A DNA stretch of 64,000 nucleotides from Pseudomonas parakoreensis (GTDB lineage Bacteria; Pseudomonadota; Gammaproteobacteria; Pseudomonadales; Pseudomonadaceae), in NCBI RefSeq assembly GCF_021602155.1, contig NZ_BQHY01000003.1, positions 310,001 to 374,000 of the forward strand, in the 5' to 3' direction. Positions 18,585 to 27,625 of the stretch are shown piece by piece. How positions within the stretch are numbered: position 1 is the stretch's first letter; each line of letters begins with the position of its first letter. The position numbers and the translations under genes were made by a program. The notes under the pieces were generated by a model. That model ran no database searches and was not told the DNA's origin. It was given only the letters and a program-made list of their open reading frames with translations.

Positions 18585-19532
18585 CTAACGGGCCAACCAA
18601 GCATCTTGGCGCTGGCGCACGGTGGCATCATGGGCCAGAAGCACCTCGATGAAGCATTGCGCAGCCAGTGATAGGCGCCTGCCGCGCAGACGAGCAATCC
18701 CGAAACGCCCACGCAGGCCAGGGTCAAGGCTGCGTAAAGCCTGCAAGTCGCCGCGCCGCAGTTCGTCTTCCACCATAAACCAAGGCAATATCGCCAGCGC
18801 CTCACAGCCCTGCAGGAGCTGCTTGAGAATGGCCGAGCTATCGCAGGTGATGGCCAGCTTCCACTGCTCACGCCAGGTGTTCTGCAAGGCTCTAGGTAGG
18901 CGCTTGAGCAGCTGCTCGCGAATATCCTCGGGAAGGTTGGGTCCGGCCAGTGGATACTTCAACAGCATCTCCAGACTAGGCTCGGGGTGCTCAAGCAAGG
19001 GATGACCGGCGCGGCACATTGGCAGCGTGTGGTGCTCACCAAGGGCTTGTATCGTATAGCTGGGGTCGTCTTCGATCTCGTGCAAGTCGGCCACCAGCAG
19101 ATCTATTTCCCGGCGTTGCAAACGCGCGGGCAGTTCTTGCCAGGGTGCCAGCACCACCTCCAAATGCACGCCGGGGTGCGCGCGGTTCAAGATGGCCAGC
19201 ACCGGGGCGACAAGCGCGGCGCCGGCAAACGGACCTACTCCCACACGCAACTCACCTTGCTCCAGGCCGCGCGCCAATTGCAGGTCACGCTGCAAGTCCT
19301 GGGCGTGCAGCAGCAGTTGCCGGGCATGCTGCAATAGCAGCTCGCCCATCGTAGTGGGGGTCACTTCGCGGTGGCTGCGATCAAACAACTGCTCGCCAAC
19401 CTGCGCTTCCAGCGCTTGCAGGCTGCGGGTCAGCGCCGGTTGGGAGAGGTGCAGCGCCTCTGCGGCGCGGGCAAAGTTGCCATGTTCGGCCAGGGCCAAG
19501 GCATGACGCAGGTGACGGAGCTCTATATTCAT
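18585..19532 (-). CDS. LysR-family regulator, SdsB-like
   Basis: A 315-aa LysR protein: N-terminal winged HTH (LRHLRHALALAEHGNFARAA, then LHLSQPALTRSLQALE), the effector domain from about residue 90, and a C-terminal lobe with WREQWKLAITCDSSAILKQL. It is transcribed divergently from the alkyl-sulfatase gene with 92 bp between starts, the same arrangement as sdsB-sdsA in pseudomonads, where SdsB activates the sulfatase in response to alkyl sulfates. It probably binds a site in 19533-19624. The regulator class is sure; the SdsB equivalence is by context. Confidence 0.85.
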   Translation of the reverse strand: MNIELRHLRHALALAEHGNFARAAEALHLSQPALTRSLQALEAQVGEQLFDRSHREVTPTTMGELLLQHARQLLLHAQDLQRDLQLARGLEQGELRVGVGPFAGAALVAPVLAILNRAHPGVHLEVVLAPWQELPARLQRREIDLLVADLHEIEDDPSYTIQALGEHHTLPMCRAGHPLLEHPEPSLEMLLKYPLAGPNLPEDIREQLLKRLPRALQNTWREQWKLAITCDSSAILKQLLQGCEALAILPWFMVEDELRRGDLQALRSLDPGLRGRFGIARLRGRRLSLAAQCFIEVLLAHDATVRQRQDAWLAR

Positions 19533-19624
19533 GTCTTTCGCGCATCAAGGAGATGATTTGATTGCATTGGACGCATAATAGGGCGCACGCCATGCTCTGA
19601 CCAGACACTCTCTGGAGAACGCCG

Positions 19625-21589
19625 ATGAATCTGCCCTTTCGCTGGATGCTAACCAGCACCTTGTTGCTACTCAGTGCATGCAGCGACAGCCCTGCGCCCA
19701 GCCACAGCGCCGCCACGCCACGCACGCAAGCTGCCCAGGCCGAGGTGGCGCAGAGCTATGACCTGAGCCATGTCGAGGGCCTGGCCCAGGCACGCCGCGG
19801 CCTGATTGCCACGCCTCAGGGCCAGGTGCGCGATGCCGAAGGCGAAGTGATCTGGGACTTCGATAGCTTTGCGTTTATCCAAGGCGAGGCCCCCACTACC
19901 GTCAACCCCAGCCTGTGGCGGCAAGCGCTGCTGAATAACCAGGTTGGGCTGTTCAAAGTCAGCGACAAAATCTATCAGCTACGCGGCTTCGACCTAGCCA
20001 ACATGACGCTGATCGAAGGCGACAGCGGCTGGATTGTCATCGACCCGCTAACCAGCCGGGAAACCGCCGCCTTCGCCATGGACTTCGTTGCGCAACATCT
20101 GGGCCCGCGCCCGGTAAGCGCGATGATCTTCAGCCACAGCCATGTCGATCACTTTGGCGGCGCCCTCGGCGTGATCAGCGCCGAAGACGCCAAGGTTCGT
20201 CAGCTGCCGGTGATTGCCCCGGCTGGGTTTATGGAAGAGGCCACCAGCGAAAACCTGATGATGGGCATCGCCATGTCCCGCCGTGCCACCTTCATGTATG
20301 GCAAGCGTCTGCCGCGCAGCGCCGAGGGCCTGGTGGACAACGGCCTGGGCAAGGCGGTGGCCTTCGGGCACATGGGCATTCTGCCGCCCACCCAACTGAT
20401 CGACGGCCGCGAACAGACGCTGGACGTGGATGGGGTGCGCTTCGTCTTCTACAACGTACCCGGGAGTGAAGCCCCGGCGGAAATGACCTTCAGCCTGCCG
20501 GAGCTGAACGCCTTTGGCGGCGCCGAGCTACTCTCGCAAACCCTGCACAACCTGTACACCCTACGCGGCGCCAAGGTGCGCGATGCCTTGCAGTGGGCCA
20601 ACTACATCGACGCCAGCCGCGCGCAAGCCGCTGGCGCCGAGGTACTGTTCAACCAGCACCACTGGCCAGTGTGGGGGCAGGACAACATCCAGACCTTCCT
20701 CACCACCCAGCGTGATGTCTACCGCTACCTGCACGATCAAACTGTTCGCCTGATGAATGCCGGCCTCACCGCGCCGGAGATCGCCGAGCAACTGCACCTG
20801 CCGCCCAGCCTCGACCGCCATCTGAACGTGCACGGCTACTACGGAACCCTCAAGCACAACGTGCGCGGCATCTATCAGTTCTACCTGGGCTGGTTCGACG
20901 CCAACCCGGCCAACCTCGACCCACTGCCGCCGGTGGCCGCCGCCGCCAAGTACGTGGCCCTGGCCGGCGGCCGTGAGCCGCTGCTGGCAGCCGCCGAGCA
21001 GGCCTATGCCGAGGGCGATTACCGCTGGGCCGCGGAGCTGGGCAAACATCTGCTCTATGCCGATCCGGACGACCAGGGCGCCCGCGATCTGCAGGCACGC
21101 AGCTTCGAGCAACTGGGCTATCAGGCCGAGTCGGGGCCCTGGCGCAACTTCTACCTGAGTGGCGCCTATGAGCTGCGCCACGGCCTGCCGGAAGAGGGTT
21201 TCACCCCGGTGATGATGCTCGACATGCTCAAACACACCGCGCCCGAGCGGTTCCTGGACGTGATGGCCACCAAGCTCGATGGCACGGCGGCAGCCGACAG
21301 CGCGCTGCGTATCAACCTCAACTTCACCGACAGCGGCGCGCGCTATCACCTGTGGATCGAGAACGCCGTGCTGCATCACCGCCGCATGAATGAAGACGAA
21401 GTCGCCGAGGCCGACGCCAGCCTCAACCTGAGTAAGGACTTCTTCTTGCAGATGATCAGTGGGCAAGCCGGCGCCGCTGCCCTGCTCAGCTCCGATCAGG
21501 TGTCGATCGACGGCAACCCCCTGGCCCTTGGGCGCTTCTTCAGCCTACTGGATCAGCCAGACGGACGCTTCCCCATTGTCACGCGGTAG
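19625..21589 (+). CDS. Alkyl sulfatase, SdsA-like metallo-beta-lactamase-fold enzyme
   Basis: A 654-aa lipoprotein-type precursor (LLLLSACSDS near residues 14-23 is a lipobox). The zinc site of the metallo-beta-lactamase fold is H171-S-H173-V-D175-H176 in FSHSHVDHFGG. The segment EEATSENLMMGIAMSRRATF matches the Glu-rich metal-binding loop of SdsA1/Pisa1-type sulfatases. The helical dimerisation domain (residues about 390-520) and the C-terminal SCP2-like lobe are present, so the length is normal. It hydrolyses primary or secondary alkyl sulfates such as SDS to alcohol and sulfate outside the cytoplasm. It pairs with the divergent LysR gene. Subclass (primary versus secondary) cannot be decided by eye. 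Confidence 0.9.
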   Translation: MNLPFRWMLTSTLLLLSACSDSPAPSHSAATPRTQAAQAEVAQSYDLSHVEGLAQARRGLIATPQGQVRDAEGEVIWDFDSFAFIQGEAPTTVNPSLWRQALLNNQVGLFKVSDKIYQLRGFDLANMTLIEGDSGWIVIDPLTSRETAAFAMDFVAQHLGPRPVSAMIFSHSHVDHFGGALGVISAEDAKVRQLPVIAPAGFMEEATSENLMMGIAMSRRATFMYGKRLPRSAEGLVDNGLGKAVAFGHMGILPPTQLIDGREQTLDVDGVRFVFYNVPGSEAPAEMTFSLPELNAFGGAELLSQTLHNLYTLRGAKVRDALQWANYIDASRAQAAGAEVLFNQHHWPVWGQDNIQTFLTTQRDVYRYLHDQTVRLMNAGLTAPEIAEQLHLPPSLDRHLNVHGYYGTLKHNVRGIYQFYLGWFDANPANLDPLPPVAAAAKYVALAGGREPLLAAAEQAYAEGDYRWAAELGKHLLYADPDDQGARDLQARSFEQLGYQAESGPWRNFYLSGAYELRHGLPEEGFTPVMMLDMLKHTAPERFLDVMATKLDGTAAADSALRINLNFTDSGARYHLWIENAVLHHRRMNEDEVAEADASLNLSKDFFLQMISGQAGAAALLSSDQVSIDGNPLALGRFFSLLDQPDGRFPIVTR

Positions 21590-22204
21590 TATTTGGACTA
21601 CGCCAACCAATTGCGCCGAGACAGAGTGGCGGGCTTGGCCGTACCCGCAAATAGGTCCAGCTATCGTAGAGTCCTCGATAGTTAGACTTAAGCCCCATGT
21701 TGCTGTGAGTGGGGCTGGCCGCTTTCGCTCTGACTGGCTGCACAGGTGTTTTGAATCATCTTGGATAGGATGCTTCGGGCCGGAAGTAGCACCTAGCTAA
21801 CGGCTGCTTTTGGCCGATTCCGGTCTGTGAGAATGACTGCAATCGTCCAATGCAAACAAAGAACATCACGCGCTCGCAGGTTTCCCATAGCGAAAGGCTT
21901 ACACACATTGGCTGCGATATCCTCTGTTGAGGCTTCGCCATTAAGCCTAACCTACATACATCAACTGAAGCGCAGGACGCGCTCAGGATCACGGATGATC
22001 GACCATCGCCTGGGAGGCTGCCGACAGGATGTCGGAATGGTCTTGAAGAGACCCGCTTCGGCGGGTTTTTTGTTGCATTATCAAAAGAGACCGGTTGATT
22101 CCGGTGCGTCTCGGACTTTAAAGTCTGGCCGATTTCTGCCGGTCGTGACAGACCGCAGTTGCCAACACGCTGCGGTGTGAGCAGGTGCAGCCGAGTGCAA
22201 TCAG
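21590..22204. other. Intergenic region with two repeats and a terminator
   Basis: No supported gene. Repeat-family members lie at about 21801-21835 (CTGCTTTTGGCCGATTCCGG) and 22121-22160 (CTGGCCGATTTCTGCCGGTC). A strong hairpin with a T-run is annotated separately. The gene served by that terminator is not evident. Confidence 0.45.
22047..22072 (+). terminator. Rho-independent terminator
   Basis: ACCCGC-TTCG-GCGGGT stem-loop followed by TTTTTT. It has no obvious upstream gene on the plus strand within 450 bp, so it may end an unannotated small RNA. Confidence 0.7.
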
Positions 22205-23986
22205 ATGCCTATCTTGGATGATGAGTTAGCATCCCCAACGCGAGCCCCTTCAGTGCATGGCCGAATGCTGATGTTCGGGCTTCGGAAGGGGACTATGTGG
22301 CATGTTAAGGATGTGCCCAACGGGAAAGCCTGTGGCTGTGTTTGCCCTGAGTGTGCCGCACAGCTGGAAGCCAAGAACAATGGGAGAGTCCGGGCTGCCC
22401 ACTTTAGCCATTCGTCGGGGGCTGATTGCGCTGGTGGCTACGAAACAGCCCTTCACCTGGCCGGCAAGGAAGCACTCCAGCGACTAAAGCGCGTGTGCCT
22501 TCCTGAGTACATCACCACGCTCCATGCCCAAGCTATCGACGGCAAGATTTTCAAGGAAACGATTCATCTCGAAACCACCACACCTATCAAGGCGGATCAA
22601 GCTTGGGAGGAGGTGTGGCTGGGTAGGTTTCGGCCCGATGTAGTGTTTGAGGTTAATGGCAAACAACTGCTAATTGAGATCAAGGTCACCCATGCGGTTG
22701 ATGAAGTAAAACTGGCGAAAATCAAGGGAAAGGGCATTTCCGCCATTGAGATTGATCTGAGCGTCATTGAGCCAGAGGCGCTAAGGGATCAGGCCTCATT
22801 TGATAACTGCTTGGTTTCAGACCCCACTATTCGGACTTGGTTACATTCGCGCAAGATCGACAAGCTCGAGTCGGAGGCGAGGGCGAGGCTACGCGCACGG
22901 GTTGCAGTCCACACACCAGAGGCCCAGAAAATACGTGCGGCCGAACGCGCCTTGGAGCAGCGCAAGAAAGAGCCCCGCATCCAACGTAAAGTAGCTACGG
23001 AACAGTACAGGGCAGAGCAACCCACGAAAATCCAGGTTGCGCGCGTTACATTGGAACCCCACTTGGAGCAACTGATGCTCAGTCAAAATACGGAGAGGAT
23101 GGCTACCCGTGAACATAAACTATCCGAGCGGATTTCAGTGCCCAGCTTGGGACGATACGAAGTGTGCGGGGTCGCTAACCTTTTCGTTCGGGTCAAAGGA
23201 CACTGGGTATTCAATGCCACGTTCGCTCAATGGCAGTCCTACGTCCTCGATCACTTCTATCCAATAGACCGTGAGCCGCCCAAGTATGTGCTGCTGCAAT
23301 TCGTCGGTGACGAGGTCGAGTCGAAGTTCGGAGTCGCCAGGTTCATCAAAGAGTTGAGGAACGCCATGCGTACAAAGTCCGGCAGACTGGCGCTGTACGC
23401 TGATGAGATTGCCGCCCTACCGCGGTCTACGGTAGTGATCTCTGCGTACCTGGATCACCTGTGCTCTCTCGGGTTGATCGTGAGACAGCGTACCCACTTC
23501 AAGACAAGCATCTTGCGAGTTGCCTATGAGCCGCGGGGTAGCACGCTTGAAGAAGCGCATGCGGCACACGTCAAAGCGACTGAAAATGCTTGTGTCGAGA
23601 AAGCCCGTAAGTCCGATGAGGCTTGCAGGTATCAGGACGAATACTTGGAGCGCCTGCGCAAGGGCCCACCCCCTCACATGGAGCCGCATGTCGCTGAACG
23701 TGTACTGGCGATCCTAGCATCAGAGCTCTGGGTTTTCGTTCACCAAGCGGGAAAGGGAAGACGATGCAACACCTGCCACATGGTTTCACCGGAGGCTGCC
23801 ACCCTTTGCCCGTTCTGTCGGAAAAAGGGGAGTGGCCAGCAGGTTCGAGTCGACATTGAGCGTCTATGTGCAGGTCGCCATATTCTGCCTCTCTCGCCCG
23901 GTGTTGCTGGTTCGCTATATGCGGCCCCGATATTGGATTTGAGCGACCTGCAACTGTTTATGGACAGGCTAAAGGCCGAGTGCTGA
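22205..23986 (+). CDS. CoiA-like nuclease with C-terminal zinc ribbon
   Basis: 593 aa. The N-terminus has a Cys/His cluster (CGCVCPECAAQ and AAHFSHSSGADC, residues about 38-80) as in CoiA-family proteins, followed by a PD-(D/E)XK core: RFRPDVVFEVNG with Asp and LLIEIKVTHAVD with E-x-K (about residues 143-165). A long Arg/Lys-rich coiled-coil segment (about 220-310) and an alpha-beta region follow. The C-terminus ends in a zinc ribbon (CNTCHMVSPEAATLCPFC). CoiA-like nucleases act in competence or DNA processing, and long versions are common in defence islands. It is convergent with the Shango-like operon, so it is not part of that transcript. Function on mobile DNA is inferred. Confidence 0.7.
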   Translation: MPILDDELASPTRAPSVHGRMLMFGLRKGTMWHVKDVPNGKACGCVCPECAAQLEAKNNGRVRAAHFSHSSGADCAGGYETALHLAGKEALQRLKRVCLPEYITTLHAQAIDGKIFKETIHLETTTPIKADQAWEEVWLGRFRPDVVFEVNGKQLLIEIKVTHAVDEVKLAKIKGKGISAIEIDLSVIEPEALRDQASFDNCLVSDPTIRTWLHSRKIDKLESEARARLRARVAVHTPEAQKIRAAERALEQRKKEPRIQRKVATEQYRAEQPTKIQVARVTLEPHLEQLMLSQNTERMATREHKLSERISVPSLGRYEVCGVANLFVRVKGHWVFNATFAQWQSYVLDHFYPIDREPPKYVLLQFVGDEVESKFGVARFIKELRNAMRTKSGRLALYADEIAALPRSTVVISAYLDHLCSLGLIVRQRTHFKTSILRVAYEPRGSTLEEAHAAHVKATENACVEKARKSDEACRYQDEYLERLRKGPPPHMEPHVAERVLAILASELWVFVHQAGKGRRCNTCHMVSPEAATLCPFCRKKGSGQQVRVDIERLCAGRHILPLSPGVAGSLYAAPILDLSDLQLFMDRLKAEC

Positions 23987-24020
23987 AACGGCACTGCTTT
24001 GGTAGGCATTTTCAATGCAT

Positions 24021-24074
24021 CTGCTTTTGACCGTTTCTGGGCATCCTAACAAGCTACTACCGGCCAAAAGCGGC
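24021..24074. repeat. Interspersed repeat, CCGCTTTTGGCC family
   Basis: Starts CTGCTTTTGACCGTTTCTGG and ends CGGCCAAAAGCGG, between two convergent genes (23986 and 24118). Confidence 0.6.
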
Positions 24075-24117
24075 CAATCCCGGTAGGACGCTGTCTTCAA
24101 TCTAGCAATACATGGCA

Positions 24118-26364
24118 TCACGAAAGAGAAGCTGGGGTATCAAGTCCAATCAGATGAGCTGCGGTTTGCTGTGCTTTCTCCAGATCGAGATACATCGTGG
24201 CGAACGACTCCATACGAAGCTCAGGAGGCAGCGCCCAGTCCCATTTCTCCCTGATCAAATTCTGAACATTGTGAAGGACGGTGCTCGCCTTAAGCTCTTT
24301 CAACGCAGCAACCTCTCGAAGCTTGCTTTCAAGCAACGCCACTCCCCCCTGCACTTCGATGACTAGCCCTGAGTTCTCAGTGGGCAAACCGACGTACTCC
24401 AGAAGAACGGCCAAGGCGTCGTTGGTCCAATCGCCCTGCCAGGTGAAAAGACAGGTTCTTCCTCCGCTCCCAATAAAGCTCTGGTGGCCCAACTCAAGAT
24501 CAGCAAAGCTTTGCCGCGCCTCCGCCAATAAACTCTGTGCCACTGGATCGAGGTAGGGATAAGCCTTCTCTTCCTGCAGTACGGTTTTCATCTCCTGCCG
24601 AACATTGTCGTGAACTCGAGCAGCCAGACCGTCAAAAGCCGGGGGAGCTCCTCCTGGAGAGGGCCTGACGACAATCACCTTGCCTTCCGTATCAACGTTA
24701 ATCACCTGCCAACGACGCCCGGCGAAGATGATGCGTTGTTCAGCACACAGTGGTCGCGAGACAGGCAGGGCCCCAAGGGGTCTGCCATCGCAAACAACTC
24801 GGAATTCTTCATTGCTTGTGAATGCACTGTAGAAGTCATAGTGGTTGATCAGCCGCTCGCCCAACTCACCTGGCAGCAGAAGCCCAGCCGATTCCTGAAT
24901 AATCAGATCTCGTTCACCCAAAGCACGCAGGAGATTCAGAAAGCTGCCCTGCTCGACAGCCAAGAAAGGGCCGTTGCGTACTAACGTTCCCCACAACTCA
25001 GCCGCAGTGGCACCACCTTGCTGCGCAATCATCGAGAGGCATTGTTGCACCAAGGTCGACAAATGCAGCCCCTGCGCTCTTGGCGGTTCAAACCATCCCC
25101 TCATCAGTAGCCGGATCATCGCGATGCTTTGTACCAATCCTTGGCGCAAGCGATCCGATATTGGGGAGTCATCCGTCAATCGGCGCTCCTTGCAGTATCC
25201 GCGGAGAATGGCTGCCTCTCCTGGGCGACGTCCAGAACGGCCAAGACGCTGGCGCAAACTGGCAACTGAAGGCGGCGGCCCTATCTGTGCAACCGTTTTG
25301 ATGCTGCCAATGTCGATGCCCAGTTCCAGCGTAGTGGTACAGATCGCAGTCGCCGGCCGGTCCCCCGCTTTAAGGGCCCGCTCGGTATCCTCCCTAATAT
25401 CTTTCGACAGGCTGCCATGATGTGGCCAGAACTCATTAGGTACACCGTCTTGCTCGCAGCGACGCCGCAGCTGATCGGCAAACCATTCGACCTGAGTCCT
25501 GCTGTTAGGGAACACCAAGTTGTTGCTTCCACGCAGCACCTGGAAGAGGTGCTCGGAAATTGCGTGATCGGAGGCTGAGTTGTCTTCTAGGCTCTCCTTA
25601 TCTTCGGGCTGCTGGGGTGTGTCTTTCTCTGGCTCCTGAAAGCCTCTGATCTGAACTTTCAGAATTTGCCCCGAACCTTTCGATTCGATCACCGTCACCT
25701 TGCTCGGGGAAGCTGGGCGCAAGAAGGTAGCAGCCAGCATCATGTCGCCCAGTGTCGCTGACAAACCTACTCGCGGGAGAGGACGTCCGATCACCTGCTC
25801 GACCCGATGCATCAAAGACTGCAGTTGCTTGCCTCGCTCACTGCCGATAAAGGCATGCAGCTCATCAATCACGAGGTAGCGCAGGTTCGCGAAAATCCCA
25901 GGCAGACTCGTCCCCCGGTTCACGAACAGCGCTTCAAGAGACTCTGGGGTGATCAACAGCACGCCTTCAGGGGATTTTAGAAAGCGATGCTTGCGGCTCG
26001 ACGAGATATCGCCGTGCCAGGCAACGACGGGAATCTCGAGTTCGTCGCATAGCTTGCTCAATCGCTCCCACTGGTCATTGATCAGTGCCTTGAGCGGACT
26101 GATGTAAAGCACTGACCCTGGCGGCTCCTGCTGCTTCAGCAGGTTCGTCAGAATGGGCAGGAACGCGGCCTCGGTTTTCCCCGCCGCCGTCGCCGCGGCG
26201 ACGATGACGTCCTGATCAGCATTGAGCAGCGCGGGGATGGCCCGCTCTTGGGCATCTCGTAGAGAGGTCCAGCCTTCCATCCAAATCCAGCGCTGAATCC
26301 GGGAGTCAAGAAGGCTGAAGCCCTCCGACTCAGAGCTGGAAGGTTGCGAGCTCATCGTCGGCAT
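24118..26364 (-). CDS. sngC: Lhr-like DEAD/DEAH helicase (Shango SngC-like)
   Basis: 748 aa superfamily-2 helicase. Q-motif region and motif I (VAAATAAGKTEAAFLP, about residues 54-69), motif II VIDELHAF (DELH, about 167), motif III LSATLGDM, and late motifs TTLELGIDIG and RQRLGRSGRR. The C-terminal third resembles the Lhr/BrxHI-type winged-helix extension. Helicases of this kind unwind or remodel DNA in BREX and related systems. Its start overlaps the ATPase gene by 35 bp, so it is the last gene of a three-gene operon TerB protein - ATPase - helicase, the composition of the Shango anti-phage system. The call rests on domains plus order. Confidence 0.8.
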   Translation of the reverse strand: MPTMSSQPSSSESEGFSLLDSRIQRWIWMEGWTSLRDAQERAIPALLNADQDVIVAAATAAGKTEAAFLPILTNLLKQQEPPGSVLYISPLKALINDQWERLSKLCDELEIPVVAWHGDISSSRKHRFLKSPEGVLLITPESLEALFVNRGTSLPGIFANLRYLVIDELHAFIGSERGKQLQSLMHRVEQVIGRPLPRVGLSATLGDMMLAATFLRPASPSKVTVIESKGSGQILKVQIRGFQEPEKDTPQQPEDKESLEDNSASDHAISEHLFQVLRGSNNLVFPNSRTQVEWFADQLRRRCEQDGVPNEFWPHHGSLSKDIREDTERALKAGDRPATAICTTTLELGIDIGSIKTVAQIGPPPSVASLRQRLGRSGRRPGEAAILRGYCKERRLTDDSPISDRLRQGLVQSIAMIRLLMRGWFEPPRAQGLHLSTLVQQCLSMIAQQGGATAAELWGTLVRNGPFLAVEQGSFLNLLRALGERDLIIQESAGLLLPGELGERLINHYDFYSAFTSNEEFRVVCDGRPLGALPVSRPLCAEQRIIFAGRRWQVINVDTEGKVIVVRPSPGGAPPAFDGLAARVHDNVRQEMKTVLQEEKAYPYLDPVAQSLLAEARQSFADLELGHQSFIGSGGRTCLFTWQGDWTNDALAVLLEYVGLPTENSGLVIEVQGGVALLESKLREVAALKELKASTVLHNVQNLIREKWDWALPPELRMESFATMYLDLEKAQQTAAHLIGLDTPASLS

Positions 26365-27625
26365 CTACTTGAGTGTCGGTTTCACCACCTCTATCCGGGC
26401 TCAGCTCCACAGCCCCCAACAAATGTCTCCAGTCCGCGCCCGGGTTCTGCTCCAGCACGGCCAGCAAGTTGATGAATGCCGTGATCGTGGTGCGGGGTGT
26501 ACGGAAATAGGCATCCCCCAACCGTTGGTTGCAATGCGCCATGAACAAAGGCAGCGCCTCGTCAGGAAGGAGGTAGCGTGCGCTGTCGCCCGAGGCGTAG
26601 ACATGGCGCAGCTTCTGAAGAAGCACATAGAAATCCTCGGGTGTCAGGCTCGCTAGGCGGATGACTGGCCCTGACAGATCCACCAACCCAGACTTGGCGA
26701 AACTGTTTTCCGCCAGACGTGACTGCAAAGCCGGATAGCTGTACAAGCCGCGGCGGGTATCCATCAGGAATTCGGGGGTGCCTCCGAGCACAAATCCAAG
26801 GCCTTCGGCAGAACCCTGCAAAGAGTCGTTAAGGATGCGCAGGATCTGTTCGTAGTTGGCGTTACGTGCCTGGGTATTGGCTAGTTTGTAGAGATTGACC
26901 AGCTCATCCAGGCAAACCATCAACCCCTCAAAGCCCGCCAAGCGGACAAACCGAGCCAGGAGCTTGAGCTGATCATAGACGGAAGCATCGTCGATGATTG
27001 TGCGTACACCCAAGGCAGAGCGCGCGTCGGTTCTTGTGGTGAACTCACCTCTCAGCCAGCGGATGGCATCGGCCTTGAGCTGTTCGTTGCCCTCCTCGAA
27101 GCCCTTGCAATAGGCCGCAATCACATCAGCGAAATCATAGCCGTTGACCATCTCGGTCAATTGGCCCAATTGCTCGCGTATCACAGCCTCGCTGTCCTTA
27201 CCGGACGCCTTGGCCTCGCTCTTGGCTTGGGATATGAACCTTTCGACAATGCCCTGCAAGGCTCCGCCATCAGGCTTGGTACGCGTTGACATGTTTTTCG
27301 CCAGCTCAGCATAAAGCGAGCGAGCCTGGCCACCAGAGGCATGGAGCCGGCGATCGGGATTCAGATCCGCATGCATGGTCACGAGCTTGCGCTCCATCGC
27401 AATGGAACGCACAAGATTCAGGAAAAAGGTTTTTCCCGCGCCGTACTCACCAATTACGACTCGAAACGCTGAACCGCTCTCGGTCAAGCGCTCGACATCA
27501 CGAATGAGCGCTTCCAGCTCACCAACCCTACCCACCTGGATCAGGTGTTGACCTGCCCGCGGAACGACTCCCGCACGAAGGGACTGAATAACCGCATCGC
27601 GATCTTTAGCTCTGATGCTGCTCAT
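26330..27625 (-). CDS. sngB: BrxD-like P-loop ATPase (Shango SngB-like)
   Basis: 431 aa with a Walker A motif in VVIGEYGAGKTFFLNLVRSI (about residues 57-76) and a Walker B-like acidic segment LMVCLDELVNLYKL (about 235-248). The family is the BREX-associated ATPase BrxD/DUF2791, an ORC/Cdc6-like AAA+ protein that accompanies Lhr-type helicases. The gene starts inside the end of the TerB gene (ATGA-type overlap at 27622-27625) and overlaps the helicase start, so the three are tightly coupled. It probably loads or drives the helicase on phage DNA; that mechanism is inferred. Domain assignment good. Confidence 0.8.
   Translation of the reverse strand: MSSIRAKDRDAVIQSLRAGVVPRAGQHLIQVGRVGELEALIRDVERLTESGSAFRVVIGEYGAGKTFFLNLVRSIAMERKLVTMHADLNPDRRLHASGGQARSLYAELAKNMSTRTKPDGGALQGIVERFISQAKSEAKASGKDSEAVIREQLGQLTEMVNGYDFADVIAAYCKGFEEGNEQLKADAIRWLRGEFTTRTDARSALGVRTIIDDASVYDQLKLLARFVRLAGFEGLMVCLDELVNLYKLANTQARNANYEQILRILNDSLQGSAEGLGFVLGGTPEFLMDTRRGLYSYPALQSRLAENSFAKSGLVDLSGPVIRLASLTPEDFYVLLQKLRHVYASGDSARYLLPDEALPLFMAHCNQRLGDAYFRTPRTTITAFINLLAVLEQNPGADWRHLLGAVELSPDRGGETDTQVDADDELATFQL

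Noticed and set aside
20561-21466. 301-aa minus-strand frame
   Set aside because: Anti-sense shadow of the alkyl sulfatase gene; composition only.
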